Part shown: positions 47,801 to 58,560 of the stretch, in pieces
Position numbering within the stretch: the first letter of the stretch is position 1
How the letters are laid out: each line of letters starts with the position of its first letter
Assembly: GCF_010093535.1 (NCBI RefSeq)
Contig: NW_022985168.1
Span: 1,452,537-1,516,536 of the forward strand
Source: Lindgomyces ingoldianus
Lineage: Eukaryota > Ascomycota > Dothideomycetes > Pleosporales > Lindgomycetaceae
Direction: 5' to 3'
Length of the DNA: 64,000 nt
Notes under the pieces: model-generated
What the model was told of the DNA's origin: nothing
Databases searched by the model: none
The model's input: the letters and a program-made list of their open reading frames with translations, nothing else
Translations under genes and position numbers: made by a program

Positions 47801-48085
47801 AATTCTCTCCTCAGCTTGCTTCTCTTTCTGCCTGTTCGAGGCGCGCTTGAAAGCGAAGCTTGTGTGAAGGTCGATAAGAGCCTCGTTGATTATGCCTGTC
47901 GCCCCTACTCCAATTGGCTGCCGTGCGGCCTGCCATGTAGTCGGTAGAATATCGACCTGGAGTTTTTGGATGACGGCGAGGAAGGTGATCAAGTCGTACG
48001 GGGCGTCCGCTTCTTGCACTGACTCTAAGGAAGCGTCGGAAAGGTAGCGGGGTTTGAAGAACGTAAGATCGTCGTCGGTGGACAT
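44850..48085 (-). CDS. Protein kinase - TPR fusion protein
   Basis: Four exons, complement(44850..46787, 46833..46896, 46947..47475, 47530..48085), 1028 residues, every junction in phase. Residues about 50-350 form a protein kinase: glycine loop IGVGATGIINEA, Lys80 in SFAFKRAS, EVIALGHPLIRKHRNIVELQ, catalytic IIHGDIKPENVLVF (HGD), VTDFGYSTR, WCAPECE and MDVFSFGMLCLWVLFE. A linker (SDYRVRRYIRRLL, IAFQLAFCYKTGFGG) resembles the region following such kinases in other fungi. Residues about 520-1010 carry 12 TPR units of 42 residues of the kinesin-light-chain type, each with GRWKEAEKL and EEHPDTL-like cores. There is no NB-ARC. The function is unknown; it may be a signalling or allorecognition protein. 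It is head-to-head with the tandem-kinase gene, 657 bases apart. Confidence 0.85.
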
Positions 48086-48742
48086 ATCCTAGGTGCACTT
48101 GAACCGGCGAACGGAGTCTAAATTGAGAACTAGTTACAAGTGGCTATGATGATTAGACATTGGGTGTTTTGATAGAGCAGGAAGAGCACTGGCGTGGTGG
48201 CAGCGCTAGGCTTCGGCCGTGCCTCGAACTCCCCTCGGTCGGATGTCTTGCCTGACTGGTGAGAACCCCGCTCCTTATATTGCTTCTGCTTTCGTCCAAT
48301 GTTGGCCGGTCTATCGCTAGATTTTGAACCAGATAGCCCTACGGGAAACACCAGCGGATGTGTCAAAGTGTTCGCTTCCGTATCTACCTTCTATCATTTG
48401 TCAAGAGGACTTTACTGCTCGGTCCTGGCCGGCTTTTGGTATACCTAGCCCCACGCCTTTCGCCTTGTGGCTTCTTGACTAGTGATATCGTTCCTGTTTG
48501 ACTGGTTTCGGGCGGTCCTAGCCGAGATCTCTCTCTCGTCGCCTAGCGGATCTTTCTGCAAGCACTGGCGGTATTTTATATAGAGCTATCCAACATTGGT
48601 AAGGATATGTTCGCAGTTTGTCTCCTTAATCCTCTGGGTTAGAGTGGCCAGTTGACTCAGACCTAATCTGCCCTCTGAAATGAGTATTTCACTGCTTCCT
48701 TTCACTCGATGGATTTCACTCTGACTTAACATAGAATGAATT
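48086..48742. promoter_or_regulatory. Shared divergent promoter region of the two kinase genes
   Basis: 657 bases between divergent start codons at 48085 and 48743 with no supported gene. Co-regulation of the two kinase genes is possible but not shown by any motif I can name. Confidence 0.4.
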
Positions 48743-51583
48743 ATGGATAAAAAAACGAATGATCTTGAGTCACGCATCAAGAGTCTTCGACGCGAGAACG
48801 CAGATTATCGGTGGTTTATCCCTGAACTGCTTCTCCGCGAAGCATTATCAGAAGATGTGGTCCGGAAGGCGTTACTGGACGTTGGGGCTAAACCATACCA
48901 TCTTGACGAAATAGTAAAGCATGTTCTCACCAGCGGGATTAAGATTTTCGCTGTTCTCGTCTTAACTAACCAAGCTGCCATGACTTCCAAGTTCATTGAA
49001 GAGGGAGAATTTCAGGATCACAGGCTTCCCTTCAACCTGAATACTTTGGACAAGCAGCTCTCACTTCCGGCTGCCAAGGATTTCTACGAGAGGCAGTGGG
49101 AATTCACAGCGCCCACCTTTTATCGCGGCACGATCCATCGACTGCTCAACGACCGGTCCGTGCTTCCCTTCACCAAGGACAAGCGCATTGGCAACGGCGC
49201 ATTTGGCACCGTATACGAAATCAAGTTGGATCAAAGCCACCAGAAAATGGAGGGAGCGTTTCAGAATAGGGTAGGAATATACCATACGCACCGTCGATAT
49301 ATACGCATAGCTAACGTTTACAAGCTGGTGAGAAAGGAACTAGATGATGCCGGAAGCCACAGGATCGAGCTTGAAAACCTCGCAATTCTTAGCCACTTAA
49401 GACATCCGAACATTTTGGAGCTCTTGGCTTCGTACACATACAAAGGCAAACACAATCTGGTTTTTCCTCTGGCCGAGGGCGGTACACTGGCCGAGCTCTT
49501 CGCTAGTGATCGCCAAACAACACGCTTCAAATCCAACCAGGCTTTCTTCATTGCACTTACTCGTCTATCATCTGCTATTGAGCACGTCCACAACTTTGTT
49601 GAGCGTCGGATCGATCTCAACCTCATTGGCTGCCATTATGATCTACGGCCTAAGAATATACTCGTCTCTAGAGACACATTTCTCCTTGCCGACTTCGGTC
49701 TATCAAGGTTTAAGCAGGCTTCCGAAAGTTCAGGAGCGTTGTTCAAGGAGGGAGCTGGGGACTACCGCGCACCGGAATGTGAGGATATTGATGACAATCT
49801 CTTTCCAAAATTTATTGTGCGTCGATCGAGCGACATTTGGTCGTTTGGTTGTATAATGGCGGAGGCTGTTACATATATGATTCTCGGCCAAGACGGCGTA
49901 GAGGAGTTCAGAAAAGTGCGAAGTTTTAAGAAGGGACAAGGGCGATATTATCTTTTCCACTGTGGGCTTGGCGAACCGAACGAAGCTGTAATCAACTGGA
50001 TATCGCAGTTAGAGCACAAATCGCCGAGGGAGTGCAAGATGCTCCTCAAACTGGTCCGGAATATGATCGCAATAGACGAAGAGAAACGGCCGAGGGCAAA
50101 AGAAGTTACAGCAAAACTACGGCTCATTGCGCAACACGTGGTGGTCGATTCTGTGGAGCAACTTTTCCGAGTTATTCCTTTTGGAAGCTCCCTTGATGCT
50201 CTTATTGAACAGAAGAGATTCCAGTCGTGGAAGTATGCCCTTGGGATGCTTGATCAGGAGAGTGTTTCGGATTCCACTAGGGACATTTATTGGGAGCACG
50301 AATCTCAGTTTGACTCTACACTGGATTGTCTTTACAAGATCCGAGATCTCCTGAAGTCTGCCTCCTCCCGGAAGCAAAGCATGGCAGCATTTCCTCATAT
50401 TCCACTCAGTGAACTCAACGATCGCCTTGATGAGCTTCTGAATGAGAGATTGCAAGAGAAGTCCAGAGCTTACTTTAGAGCTTCCATGGTTGAGGATGAA
50501 GACAATTTGTTTCTCCAAATGGTTCGAGATGATGTCAAGGGGATGTCTTTCCCCAAAGAGATCAGAATGCGAGCCACTCTAAAGTACATGACCGAATTAG
50601 CGATGCAACACCATGAAAGAGATACGTACAAGCGGCAACTCGACGTAAAGAGTGTAAAGGTCGGATCTGCATTTGGTGACCACAACATCGGGCGGTTCCA
50701 AGAGGGTGATCTCTCCCACCCGGTGCTAGTGGAATGGCGATGGTATGGGCGCCAATCCTCAGAGAAGACAATAAACCGTGAGCTTTTTGTTCGGGTCGAC
50801 GCAATAGCCGATCTGCTAGGCCAAGATAAACCCAAGGAGTTCTGTACACTCGACTGCAGAGGGTTCTTTCACGATCCGAATCAATTTGCCTTCGGCGTCG
50901 TCTACGATTACCCACGGGCTACGGCACCATATCAGGGCAATCCACAACTTAAGTCTCTTCGCAAGTTAGTTACAGAAACCACCGCGTCAGTCAAACTTCA
51001 CCCTACTCTTGACGATAAATTTAGGGTCGCGTACATTCTATCTCGATCTATATTAGAGTTTCACCTGGTTGCATGGCTGCATAAACGATTAAACTCATCG
51101 AACATCGCATTCTTTGCCACGACCGAGCTGCTTCAGGACGAGTGGTTCCAGATGCCATACGTTGTTGGCTTCAACCACAGTCGTCCTGATGAAATCTCGG
51201 CTTTTACCGGGGGCCCCGAGGATTCAGGCACTAATCGTTATCAACACCCTGCATATCTTAACACTACTCGAAGATATTGTGCAGAATTTGATTACTATAG
51301 CCTTGGCATCATCCTCCTAGAAATTGGGCTTTGGAGACCCCTGGACGAGATAACTCGAAAGTATAAAGGTACTCACGAGCAAATTCGAGACAAGCTTCTC
51401 CAAGAGCGGGTACCATTGCTCAAACAATCAATGGGTAGGCATTATTTTGAAGCCGTTAGGGTATGTATTGAAGGCGACTTTGATCAGTCAGAACTTAATG
51501 ACGGACATGGAGGCAACACAAAGTCCTTACATCTTAGCTTTGAAAGATTAGTTGTCAGTCGGTTGAACCAATTCTCGAATTGA
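48743..51583 (+). CDS. Tandem kinase-pseudokinase protein
   Basis: A single uninterrupted exon of 946 residues, which is notable among intron-rich neighbours. Residues 1-140 are a helical region without a recognised domain. Kinase 1 (about 143-470) has GNGAFGTVYEI (from about 149), a candidate Lys in ANVYKLVRKE, LRHPNILELLASYTYKGKHN, catalytic-type HYDLRPKNILVS (from 298), LADFGLSRF (about 315), GDYRAPECED and SSDIWSFGCIMAEAVTY, so it may be active. After a helical linker (about 480-650) comes a second kinase-like region (about 660-930). Its catalytic loop reads WLHKRLNSSNIAFF without the usual Asp, DFG is replaced by VVGFNHSR, yet DYYSLGIILLEIGLWRPLDE matches subdomain IX. It is therefore a pseudokinase of the kind found in fungal proteins linked to HET-s/HeLo-type regions. 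Function unknown. No signal peptide or membrane helix. Confidence 0.82.
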   Translation: MDKKTNDLESRIKSLRRENADYRWFIPELLLREALSEDVVRKALLDVGAKPYHLDEIVKHVLTSGIKIFAVLVLTNQAAMTSKFIEEGEFQDHRLPFNLNTLDKQLSLPAAKDFYERQWEFTAPTFYRGTIHRLLNDRSVLPFTKDKRIGNGAFGTVYEIKLDQSHQKMEGAFQNRVGIYHTHRRYIRIANVYKLVRKELDDAGSHRIELENLAILSHLRHPNILELLASYTYKGKHNLVFPLAEGGTLAELFASDRQTTRFKSNQAFFIALTRLSSAIEHVHNFVERRIDLNLIGCHYDLRPKNILVSRDTFLLADFGLSRFKQASESSGALFKEGAGDYRAPECEDIDDNLFPKFIVRRSSDIWSFGCIMAEAVTYMILGQDGVEEFRKVRSFKKGQGRYYLFHCGLGEPNEAVINWISQLEHKSPRECKMLLKLVRNMIAIDEEKRPRAKEVTAKLRLIAQHVVVDSVEQLFRVIPFGSSLDALIEQKRFQSWKYALGMLDQESVSDSTRDIYWEHESQFDSTLDCLYKIRDLLKSASSRKQSMAAFPHIPLSELNDRLDELLNERLQEKSRAYFRASMVEDEDNLFLQMVRDDVKGMSFPKEIRMRATLKYMTELAMQHHERDTYKRQLDVKSVKVGSAFGDHNIGRFQEGDLSHPVLVEWRWYGRQSSEKTINRELFVRVDAIADLLGQDKPKEFCTLDCRGFFHDPNQFAFGVVYDYPRATAPYQGNPQLKSLRKLVTETTASVKLHPTLDDKFRVAYILSRSILEFHLVAWLHKRLNSSNIAFFATTELLQDEWFQMPYVVGFNHSRPDEISAFTGGPEDSGTNRYQHPAYLNTTRRYCAEFDYYSLGIILLEIGLWRPLDEITRKYKGTHEQIRDKLLQERVPLLKQSMGRHYFEAVRVCIEGDFDQSELNDGHGGNTKSLHLSFERLVVSRLNQFSN

Positions 51584-52569
51584 GGTTAATATTCCTATTT
51601 GACAATAGTACCGATGAACAAGGGCTCACTGTCGAAAAAGAGAACTCGAAATAAAAGGGATACGACAAACTTCAGCTTTATATTCCACATATTCGTTCTC
51701 AGAAAGTATTCATCATGTCTTGACAACTTATCTCGATGGCTCTCCCCGTGTTCGTGTTATGTTCGCATTGGCTATCCACCATACAAAAGATTTAATTGAC
51801 CATAAAAGTCCCTCTCAATACGTGTTTCCCAGTCCAATCTGTTGTCCATCAGCTGAATCTACACATCCTGTCCTCTAACTTGGTCTGAATCACCTTAGGG
51901 TTTGAATTCTTTTGAATTTGCTTAATTTCGTCCTATAATCCTTAGCCTTATCTACATCAACTCGTTTAGTGGAGCATACATCGGTTAATCTTCGAGGAAC
52001 TCTCAGAATGAATATCTCATCCTGAACCTATACTAGCGCTTAGTACATTATATGGCGTTCACAGATGACTCTCCTACCTCAAATTCATAATTATTACCGA
52101 AAAGACCCCATAATACCTGGGATAGGACAGTTTTGTCAATGTATTGGTTCGAGATAGCTTGAATCTCCATCGCTGGGGGTTTTGGCGGAACTGCATTCGC
52201 GTTACTGCCGGACAGGTTACCACAAGGATTTTGATCGGCAGCTTCATAAACTTACGTAGCATTATTATGTGATAAATCGCCGATAACCTGAATTTGGCAT
52301 GTCAGGCAAAAGGCAAACACAAGACGAGTGATGGCTGACCGGTTCTGTGCGGGGCCGCCCTCGTCCAAATGAATCAATGCATAATCGATGCATGTCAGCA
52401 CCACCGATTACGGGGTAGAAATCTGAATGGCCGTGTTTATTTTGCCTCCATGCAAGGTGTCATTGGAGATTTAATTTAAACATTCACTATGAGCTAAGTA
52501 TGAATTGCGAAACACTACCACAAAAGCTTTTAACATGCACTTAGTTCACTAGAGTACGCAATCTTTACT
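51584..52569. other. Intergenic region between tandem kinase and CorA-like gene
   Basis: AT-rich, short frames only, no supported gene. Confidence 0.5.
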
Positions 52570-54547
52570 ATGGTTGTACTGTCAGAAGCTTCAACTAGCT
52601 TGCATGCCTATACTCGCCCTAGACTAGAAGATGATCCTGGAGGGGATTCACTGTATCTCGCTCCAGGGAAAGACGCGGCTTTCTATGAAAGTCTCCTAGT
52701 CCAGCATGAGTCGCGTCTGTTTGAGACGGATGAATCTATATTTGAAATAATACGCCTACTCCATGATAATGAAAGTATGTTATTTTACTGTATAAATGAG
52801 ACAATTTCGTTCTGCTACTAATATGGCCTCAAGGATCGATTCATGGCCGTATCGAAATCCAAACTATTTCGGATATGGGTAGCCTCGTCGTACAACTGGA
52901 GGTAAATGCCTAGCTCCCTTTAGAAGAGGCTGTTTTTATCAGCTAGCAAGAATCAATATCACGGTTCTTGGAAACTTCTGGCTAAAATTACTAATTGTGC
53001 TACAGCGTCAAAGAAGCAAAGGCGAACAGCTATTCTTGTAGGTATCACAAGGCTTGCATAATCTCCCGTGAAACACGTTCATACTAACCGATACTTTATC
53101 TAGCATCATTCCTCAACTTTATTCTTGGGGACAGCTCCAGATTACCAGAGAGGCCTTTCAACGAATTCTTGTGTGCCAGCAAGTCTCAACACCTTTCTTA
53201 AACGTTGTGAATGAATTCGGTTCTAAGATCCGACACGAATTTCCGAGATGTAATACCTCGTTTTTCTGCAGCCGTATGGATTCTTGGCCGAACTTGGAAG
53301 GACAAGCAGCTTACGAGAGCCATCATGACTATGGTATGAGAGATGATAAGAACATTTACATCAGCTAAACCTAAATCAGAACTGTCGTATATTCTCCAAT
53401 TCGTGGAGAGGAATGGCCGGAACCGAGGTAACCCCTGGTCTATCCGACAAACTGGTGTCTACCAACAAGCGAAACTTGATAATCGTCAGTCGGTCTGGAT
53501 ATTTTTGCAGGTATCGACGCCTACCAGGGGAGTTTTAGAGGACAAACTGCGGAGGCAATTAAGTTGCCATGGCGAGAGCGACAGTCCTGTTGCGCTCCAC
53601 GCTCTTCTACTTAGGGCAACAGCAGGCAACTGGGGAGAGTACGTTCGAGGCCTTAGTGCGCAGCTTAGAGATTTAGTGAGTCCATCGTCTATGCGGAATC
53701 CTCGATTGAGTTTATATTTACTTATATAGCGACGCAGGATGAGAAAGCATGTTTCTCTAAAATAGGCATCGTAGCTGCACATGATTACTCTGTCACTTTC
53801 GCAGATATGCAGGCTCTACAGATATTGCGACACAAAATTCTCACAGTATCTTTGATTCTCAGCTCTTGCCTAGATGTTGCAGCAAGACTAACAGAGCACT
53901 GCCATAAGCTTGACGGATCTGGTTTCTCTCCTAAGAGTGAACAAGTCCGTAAGTCGATCGAGATGTATGCTGCAGACATTCGTGTTCACCAGCAAAGTGT
54001 TGGAGTCCTGATGGAGGCGCTGCAAGGCACGTATGGCTTGGTACGTATGCTTCTTTCTCAACACACAACTCGCTAGAGAAAGCTGACGCCCTTTGGATCA
54101 GCTATCAAAGATAATTGAATTCCGTAACATCGAGAGTCTACGGCATATCACCGAGGCATCCGAGAGGCATCTTGTCTCTTTAGAGGACCTTACTTTGCGG
54201 ATCCGGAACGAGAATCGCGACTCAGCTACCCTTGCTTCTCACGCTCAAAAGGACACAAAGGCCATGAAGGCATTGACCACGATGGCTACTACGCTCCTTC
54301 CAGCGTCGTTGATAGCAGTATGATTTTACCACGAGCCTGCATTTAGATAGTACTAAAAAGTGGACAGACAATATTCAGCTCGAACTTAGTCCAGCTAAAG
54401 CAGGACAGCAATTCTGACGGCCAAAAGACGCACTTTGTCATAGCTACCCAGTTCTGGATATATGTCGTGGTCACACTAGCTTTGACAATCATTATTCTAG
54501 GCTGTACACGCCTTCTGGAACGCCAGTGGATAAGGAGTCTGTTTTAA
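52570..54547 (+). CDS. CorA-like membrane protein (fungal-specific branch)
   Basis: Eight exons, join(52570..52774, 52834..52901, 53006..53037, 53104..53333, 53365..53675, 53738..54040, 54102..54317, 54368..54547), 514 residues, all in phase. The cytosolic part has GGDSLYLAPGKDAAFYESLL, WGQLQITREAFQRILVCQQV, YILQFVERNGRNRGNPWSIR with QTGVYQQ, and a helical stalk (KILTVSLILSSCLDVAARLT, RDSATLASHAQKDTKAMKAL). The C-terminus holds two membrane helices: MATTLLPASLIATIFSSNLV and FWIYVVVTLALTIIILGC. This is the layout of fungal CorA-like proteins, distant from the magnesium channel; I see no GMN motif, so transport is unproven. The third-from-start part contains a proposed 31-base intron (53334-53364), unusually short, so that junction is the least certain. 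Confidence 0.8.
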
Positions 54548-56013
54548 GGCCTTCCATCGCCAGAGCAGGCCATGTAGGTTTTTGTCAGTCTATTATGTCC
54601 GAGCGTTGCGTTTTAGCTTGATGGATCCGCCATGTTCAATATTAGAAATGGAAGGATCCAGGACCCAGGGACTGTAACCCATACAATTTAGGATGGATTT
54701 TGGGGAGTCCCCATATAAGCTCAACCGGCAACTATTGAGGAGGGTTAAGTGACTAGTGGGGACGCTGGGGGAACCTAGATAATAAGGAGTGATTAGGGAC
54801 TCCGCTTCAACAAGAGTATACTAGGACAACGAGGCTTCTCCACGCAGTAAAGCAAGCAGCTCTAAGGCCAAGCTCTTAATATAAAAACGAGAATGCCATG
54901 CACGATTTGCTATTAGCCAATTCTTTGAGTGGATGCCTAGACCCCCGTTAGCTTGACCACCAGAGTCTGGGAATTTCTATGGCTCTCTACGACTCCTCGC
55001 AGCCATGTAACATCCTATGAGTATCATCTCAACGTAGCTTAGAGTTTAAGTGGTGAACTGGAAAGACAACTTCGCTTTGATGTACAATACAAGGCCACCA
55101 TAGATCTTTTTTTGGAAGCGCACGTCATTCGCCACACGACCTGTCGATCGCGGCCCGCCTTATTTTTGTGGAACGGCCGTCTCGCGCGAACGCCACATCT
55201 CCGATCGCCCTCAAAAGTTTCGACCACCACAGCGACTACCTTTGCGACGACACCCGCCGCCCTTTATCATGCTGCTGCTTATGCGGCTCTAAAGACTTCT
55301 GTTCATTCGTCAGCTCGTCCCTAATCGCTGCAACACTATGTTGGTTTCAGCACATCAAGGGTGTTGTAACCGCCTGTTTCCCGAGCCACACCGTCATCAC
55401 GCCGACTTCTATTCCTGGGGCGAAATCTAATAATAAGCATAGCATGCACCTAAATTGCCTACCTCAGTAACCACAAGATATACTATACCTGGCGATCCAG
55501 CCTGCCGGCGCTTATATTCCATCTCTGTAGGGCTGGGGTATGCCAGTGCGCCGGTTAAGCTTCATCCGAACAGTGTGGCCATGCACCTTTAGAGAAAACA
55601 TCCTTCAGCCGCCTTGCTTGGCACGTTTCGCTGTGGGAGGTTGGGGAAGCCAGACAGGTCCTTGCCGCGTAGGTCTGGCCGTTGATTTGTGGTAATGATC
55701 CGTCAAGCATGCTATGTCTAAATTCATTGCATTGCTGGCGAGCACGTTCCTAGTAACGAACGTGTCTGATGTTTCACGCAGCTGCGAATCATCAGTCGGA
55801 TACTGGTCGCTTATGTCAGGCCATGCTTCGATAATAGTAGCTTAATGGTAAGGAACTGCTGCTTCTGCTTCTTCCCCCCGGCCTACCACACTTCTCCTCT
55901 CGTTCGGTCTACCAAAGACTACCTCTTTACTTTCTCATTCACTTCGAAGCTGGCAGAGCCAGCCGATTTCTTAGACGTTCCCTAGTGGAACATAATCCAA
56001 TACGTCTTTGAAG
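54548..56013. other. Intergenic region between CorA-like and DUF3176 genes
   Basis: No supported gene. Short frames at 55039-55470 have no motif. The right end is the promoter of the DUF3176 gene. Confidence 0.45.
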
Positions 56014-58404
56014 ATGTCGAGCTCAATGATATGGCCCACATATCCAGACATACCTATCTTTCTCGAAACTAGTGATGATCGCGGATTACCGAAGTCGTAT
56101 GGAACTACTCCCACCACGCCGACTATCTCTCTTGCTATTGAGAATTCACCAGGGCAACCAGTCCACCTCAGCGTCCCGACGTCATCGACTCTTCCGGCTC
56201 GGGGCTGTTCTGCAGTATGGCCTATCCCAGAACCACCGCCAGAGATCGAAGTGCAGCAGCCTCGCAGGCCTTTACTTCGCTTCTTTCCATTAGAAAGGCC
56301 AAGGGTTTGCTTCAATGGTGCTCGTGCTTTGCAGTGTTCAGAGAAAACCGAATTCACCGACTTGGAATCGGGCACCGCGGACACCCACAACAAGATCAAT
56401 TTCGGTGGTTTGGGCATCATGAATGGTCCAACCAAGCTTCCATCCACTCAAACACCATCCCTAGTCGATGAAAAACCCGAAAGCTCGCCGAACATTGCGG
56501 AACGAATCGAACAGAGGCTTTGGCGGTATAGCTTGAACGGAAATGTAATCGAAAGATGGCTGCTCGAGATTATTAGCTGGATAATAAGTGCCATATGCAT
56601 GGGCGCTATTGTTGGTGTCCTCATATACCTGAGAAATCAGCCTTTATCCAAGTGGCAGCTCAGCAGGATCGGCCTCACACTAAACGCCTTCGTCTCAGTC
56701 CTGTCTAAGGTCGCCTCTGCAGCTCTTCTTCTACCAGTAGCTGAGGCACTAGGGCAACTGAAGTGGAGTTGGTTCCAAGGCCACTCAAAGAAGATGTGGG
56801 ACTTTGAAATATTCGACAACGCTTCGAGAGGGCCATGGGGTTCATTTCTCTTGTTGATCCGGACGAAAGGCATGACGCTAGCGGCATTAGGAGCTTTGGT
56901 CACCATATTTGCACTGGCGCTAGATCCTTTTTTCCAGCAGGTGGTCGACTTCCCTGACCGATGGAAGCTCCAAGGGAATAGCTCAATTCCTAGGGTGGTG
57001 CGATATGACCCCGTTTATCCAGAAGAGTACATGAACGGACTGTTGCAAGCACAGCGCGATGAAAACCTCGAGGCGGTGCTCAAAAACTTCTTCTACGACA
57101 ATGGGACCCAACCAATGCTGTTCGGCAATGGCACCCGGGCAGAAGTTCCTCTTTCCTGCCCAACTAGCAACTGCACCTGGCCGCCATACGAAACTCTTGG
57201 GGTCTGTAGCCAGTGTGTAAATGTTTCCCAGCTCCTTACGTTTGATTGTCTCGAAACGCGGGTGGACTGGACGTCTAATCTAACTGGTCCCGGAACCGAG
57301 TGGACATACCCAAATGGAACTGTGTGCGGGTATTGGCTCAATTCGACGAGCAAGGAGCCAGTTCTTATGTCGGGATATTTGAAAAACTCGACCAACTCCG
57401 GTGAAGAGGAAGCTCTGTTGATGCGCATTTTAGCTCTCGTGACCAACCCTAAGAGGCAGACTTTCTATGGTGGTTCGATAAACTTCAAGCATATTCGCAA
57501 TCCGATAGAAGACTTCATCATCGTTGGTGCCGCGAACGAAGCTCCAAGTGTGTACCGTAATGAGACGCCCATCGCACACGAATGCGTGCTTTCGTGGTGT
57601 GTTAAAACGATTCGTTCATCTTACTGGCAAGCAACGTATCAGGAAGAAGTGACAGACCTTTACATGAACGAAACGGAAGGACCTTACCCTTGGACAACTA
57701 TACGGATCGATAGCCCGCAAGGAAGTGGTACTGATACCTACTACGCGGAAGATATCGTTATTGACGCGCCCTCATCAGGTCCAAACCAAACTTACGGGCT
57801 TAGCAATCTTACAGCCGTGAACACCATTAGCATCTTTGACGACATTTTCCCTTCATTTACGACCGTTGCAAACTCTTCGTCTGAACCACTGTTAAGGTAC
57901 AGGACAAGCTTCGTGAACAAAGTCATGCGTCGGGTAATGCGGAAGAACCCATGGATACCACCAGCGAACGTAAGCGAACACGTGGACAGGATGGCGACGG
58001 CCTTTACCAACGTGATTCGAGCAGGGTCGAGCAAGGAGATGATCTACGGCGACGCATACGACAAAAAAACGTATGTGTCGGTACGGTGGGGATGGCTTTC
58101 CCTTCCACTTGGCCTGCTCATTCTTAGCTTTGTCTTTCTCGTTGCCACAATCATCAAGAGTGCAAGGGAAACGGGACAAGTGGGGGTACGGAAGACGTCG
58201 GCTATGGCAACACTACTCTACGGTCTGCCAGACCATTATCAAGAAAGAATTACCCGCTCAGTATCCAAAGGCACGCCGCGAGCAAGGGCGAAGGAACTGA
58301 GGGTAAAATTACTCCCAAAGAAAGGTTGGAGAATTTCCGGAAATATGATCTCTCCCATGACACCTAAAGCTCCACGGACCCAACCTCCGCCGGGTTGGCT
58401 GTGA
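56014..58404 (+). CDS. DUF3176 fungal membrane protein
   Basis: Single exon, 796 residues from the ATG at 56014. A disordered Pro/Ser-rich N-terminus (about 150 residues) precedes a membrane helix (WLLEIISWIISAICMGAIVG). Then comes the DUF3176 signature SKWQLSRIGLTLNAFVSVLS, KVASAALLLPVAEALGQLKW and DFEIFDNASRGPWGSFLLL. Another helix is MTLAALGALVTIFALALD. A large, probably extracytoplasmic region follows with many N-glycosylation sequons and paired Cys (SCPTSNCTWPPYETLGVCSQ, LSWCVKTIRSSYWQATYQ). The last helix is WGWLSLPLGLLILSFVFLVA and the tail is basic and cytosolic. The family is abundant in filamentous fungi and has no established function. It converges with the repeat precursor, 156 bases away. 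Confidence 0.9.
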   Translation: MSSSMIWPTYPDIPIFLETSDDRGLPKSYGTTPTTPTISLAIENSPGQPVHLSVPTSSTLPARGCSAVWPIPEPPPEIEVQQPRRPLLRFFPLERPRVCFNGARALQCSEKTEFTDLESGTADTHNKINFGGLGIMNGPTKLPSTQTPSLVDEKPESSPNIAERIEQRLWRYSLNGNVIERWLLEIISWIISAICMGAIVGVLIYLRNQPLSKWQLSRIGLTLNAFVSVLSKVASAALLLPVAEALGQLKWSWFQGHSKKMWDFEIFDNASRGPWGSFLLLIRTKGMTLAALGALVTIFALALDPFFQQVVDFPDRWKLQGNSSIPRVVRYDPVYPEEYMNGLLQAQRDENLEAVLKNFFYDNGTQPMLFGNGTRAEVPLSCPTSNCTWPPYETLGVCSQCVNVSQLLTFDCLETRVDWTSNLTGPGTEWTYPNGTVCGYWLNSTSKEPVLMSGYLKNSTNSGEEEALLMRILALVTNPKRQTFYGGSINFKHIRNPIEDFIIVGAANEAPSVYRNETPIAHECVLSWCVKTIRSSYWQATYQEEVTDLYMNETEGPYPWTTIRIDSPQGSGTDTYYAEDIVIDAPSSGPNQTYGLSNLTAVNTISIFDDIFPSFTTVANSSSEPLLRYRTSFVNKVMRRVMRKNPWIPPANVSEHVDRMATAFTNVIRAGSSKEMIYGDAYDKKTYVSVRWGWLSLPLGLLILSFVFLVATIIKSARETGQVGVRKTSAMATLLYGLPDHYQERITRSVSKGTPRARAKELRVKLLPKKGWRISGNMISPMTPKAPRTQPPPGWL

Positions 58405-58560
58405 AATCCTCAAAGGATATCAGAAACGATCCACGCATTACAGTCGATTGGTTTCGTCTCCATCGATAACTCTTTCAATGCGATTATCTCAGCTCTTCGT
58501 TGGTTGGGGGAAGGAGCACTCCAAGTTGCCAGCACTAGTGCCACCGTTCGAAACGAAGAT

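Noticed and set aside
44850..48085. Separate TPR gene (44850-46568) and kinase gene (46943-48085)
   Set aside because: Three in-phase introns join them, the internal start for the TPR part is a GTG codon, and the linker resembles that of related fungal kinases.
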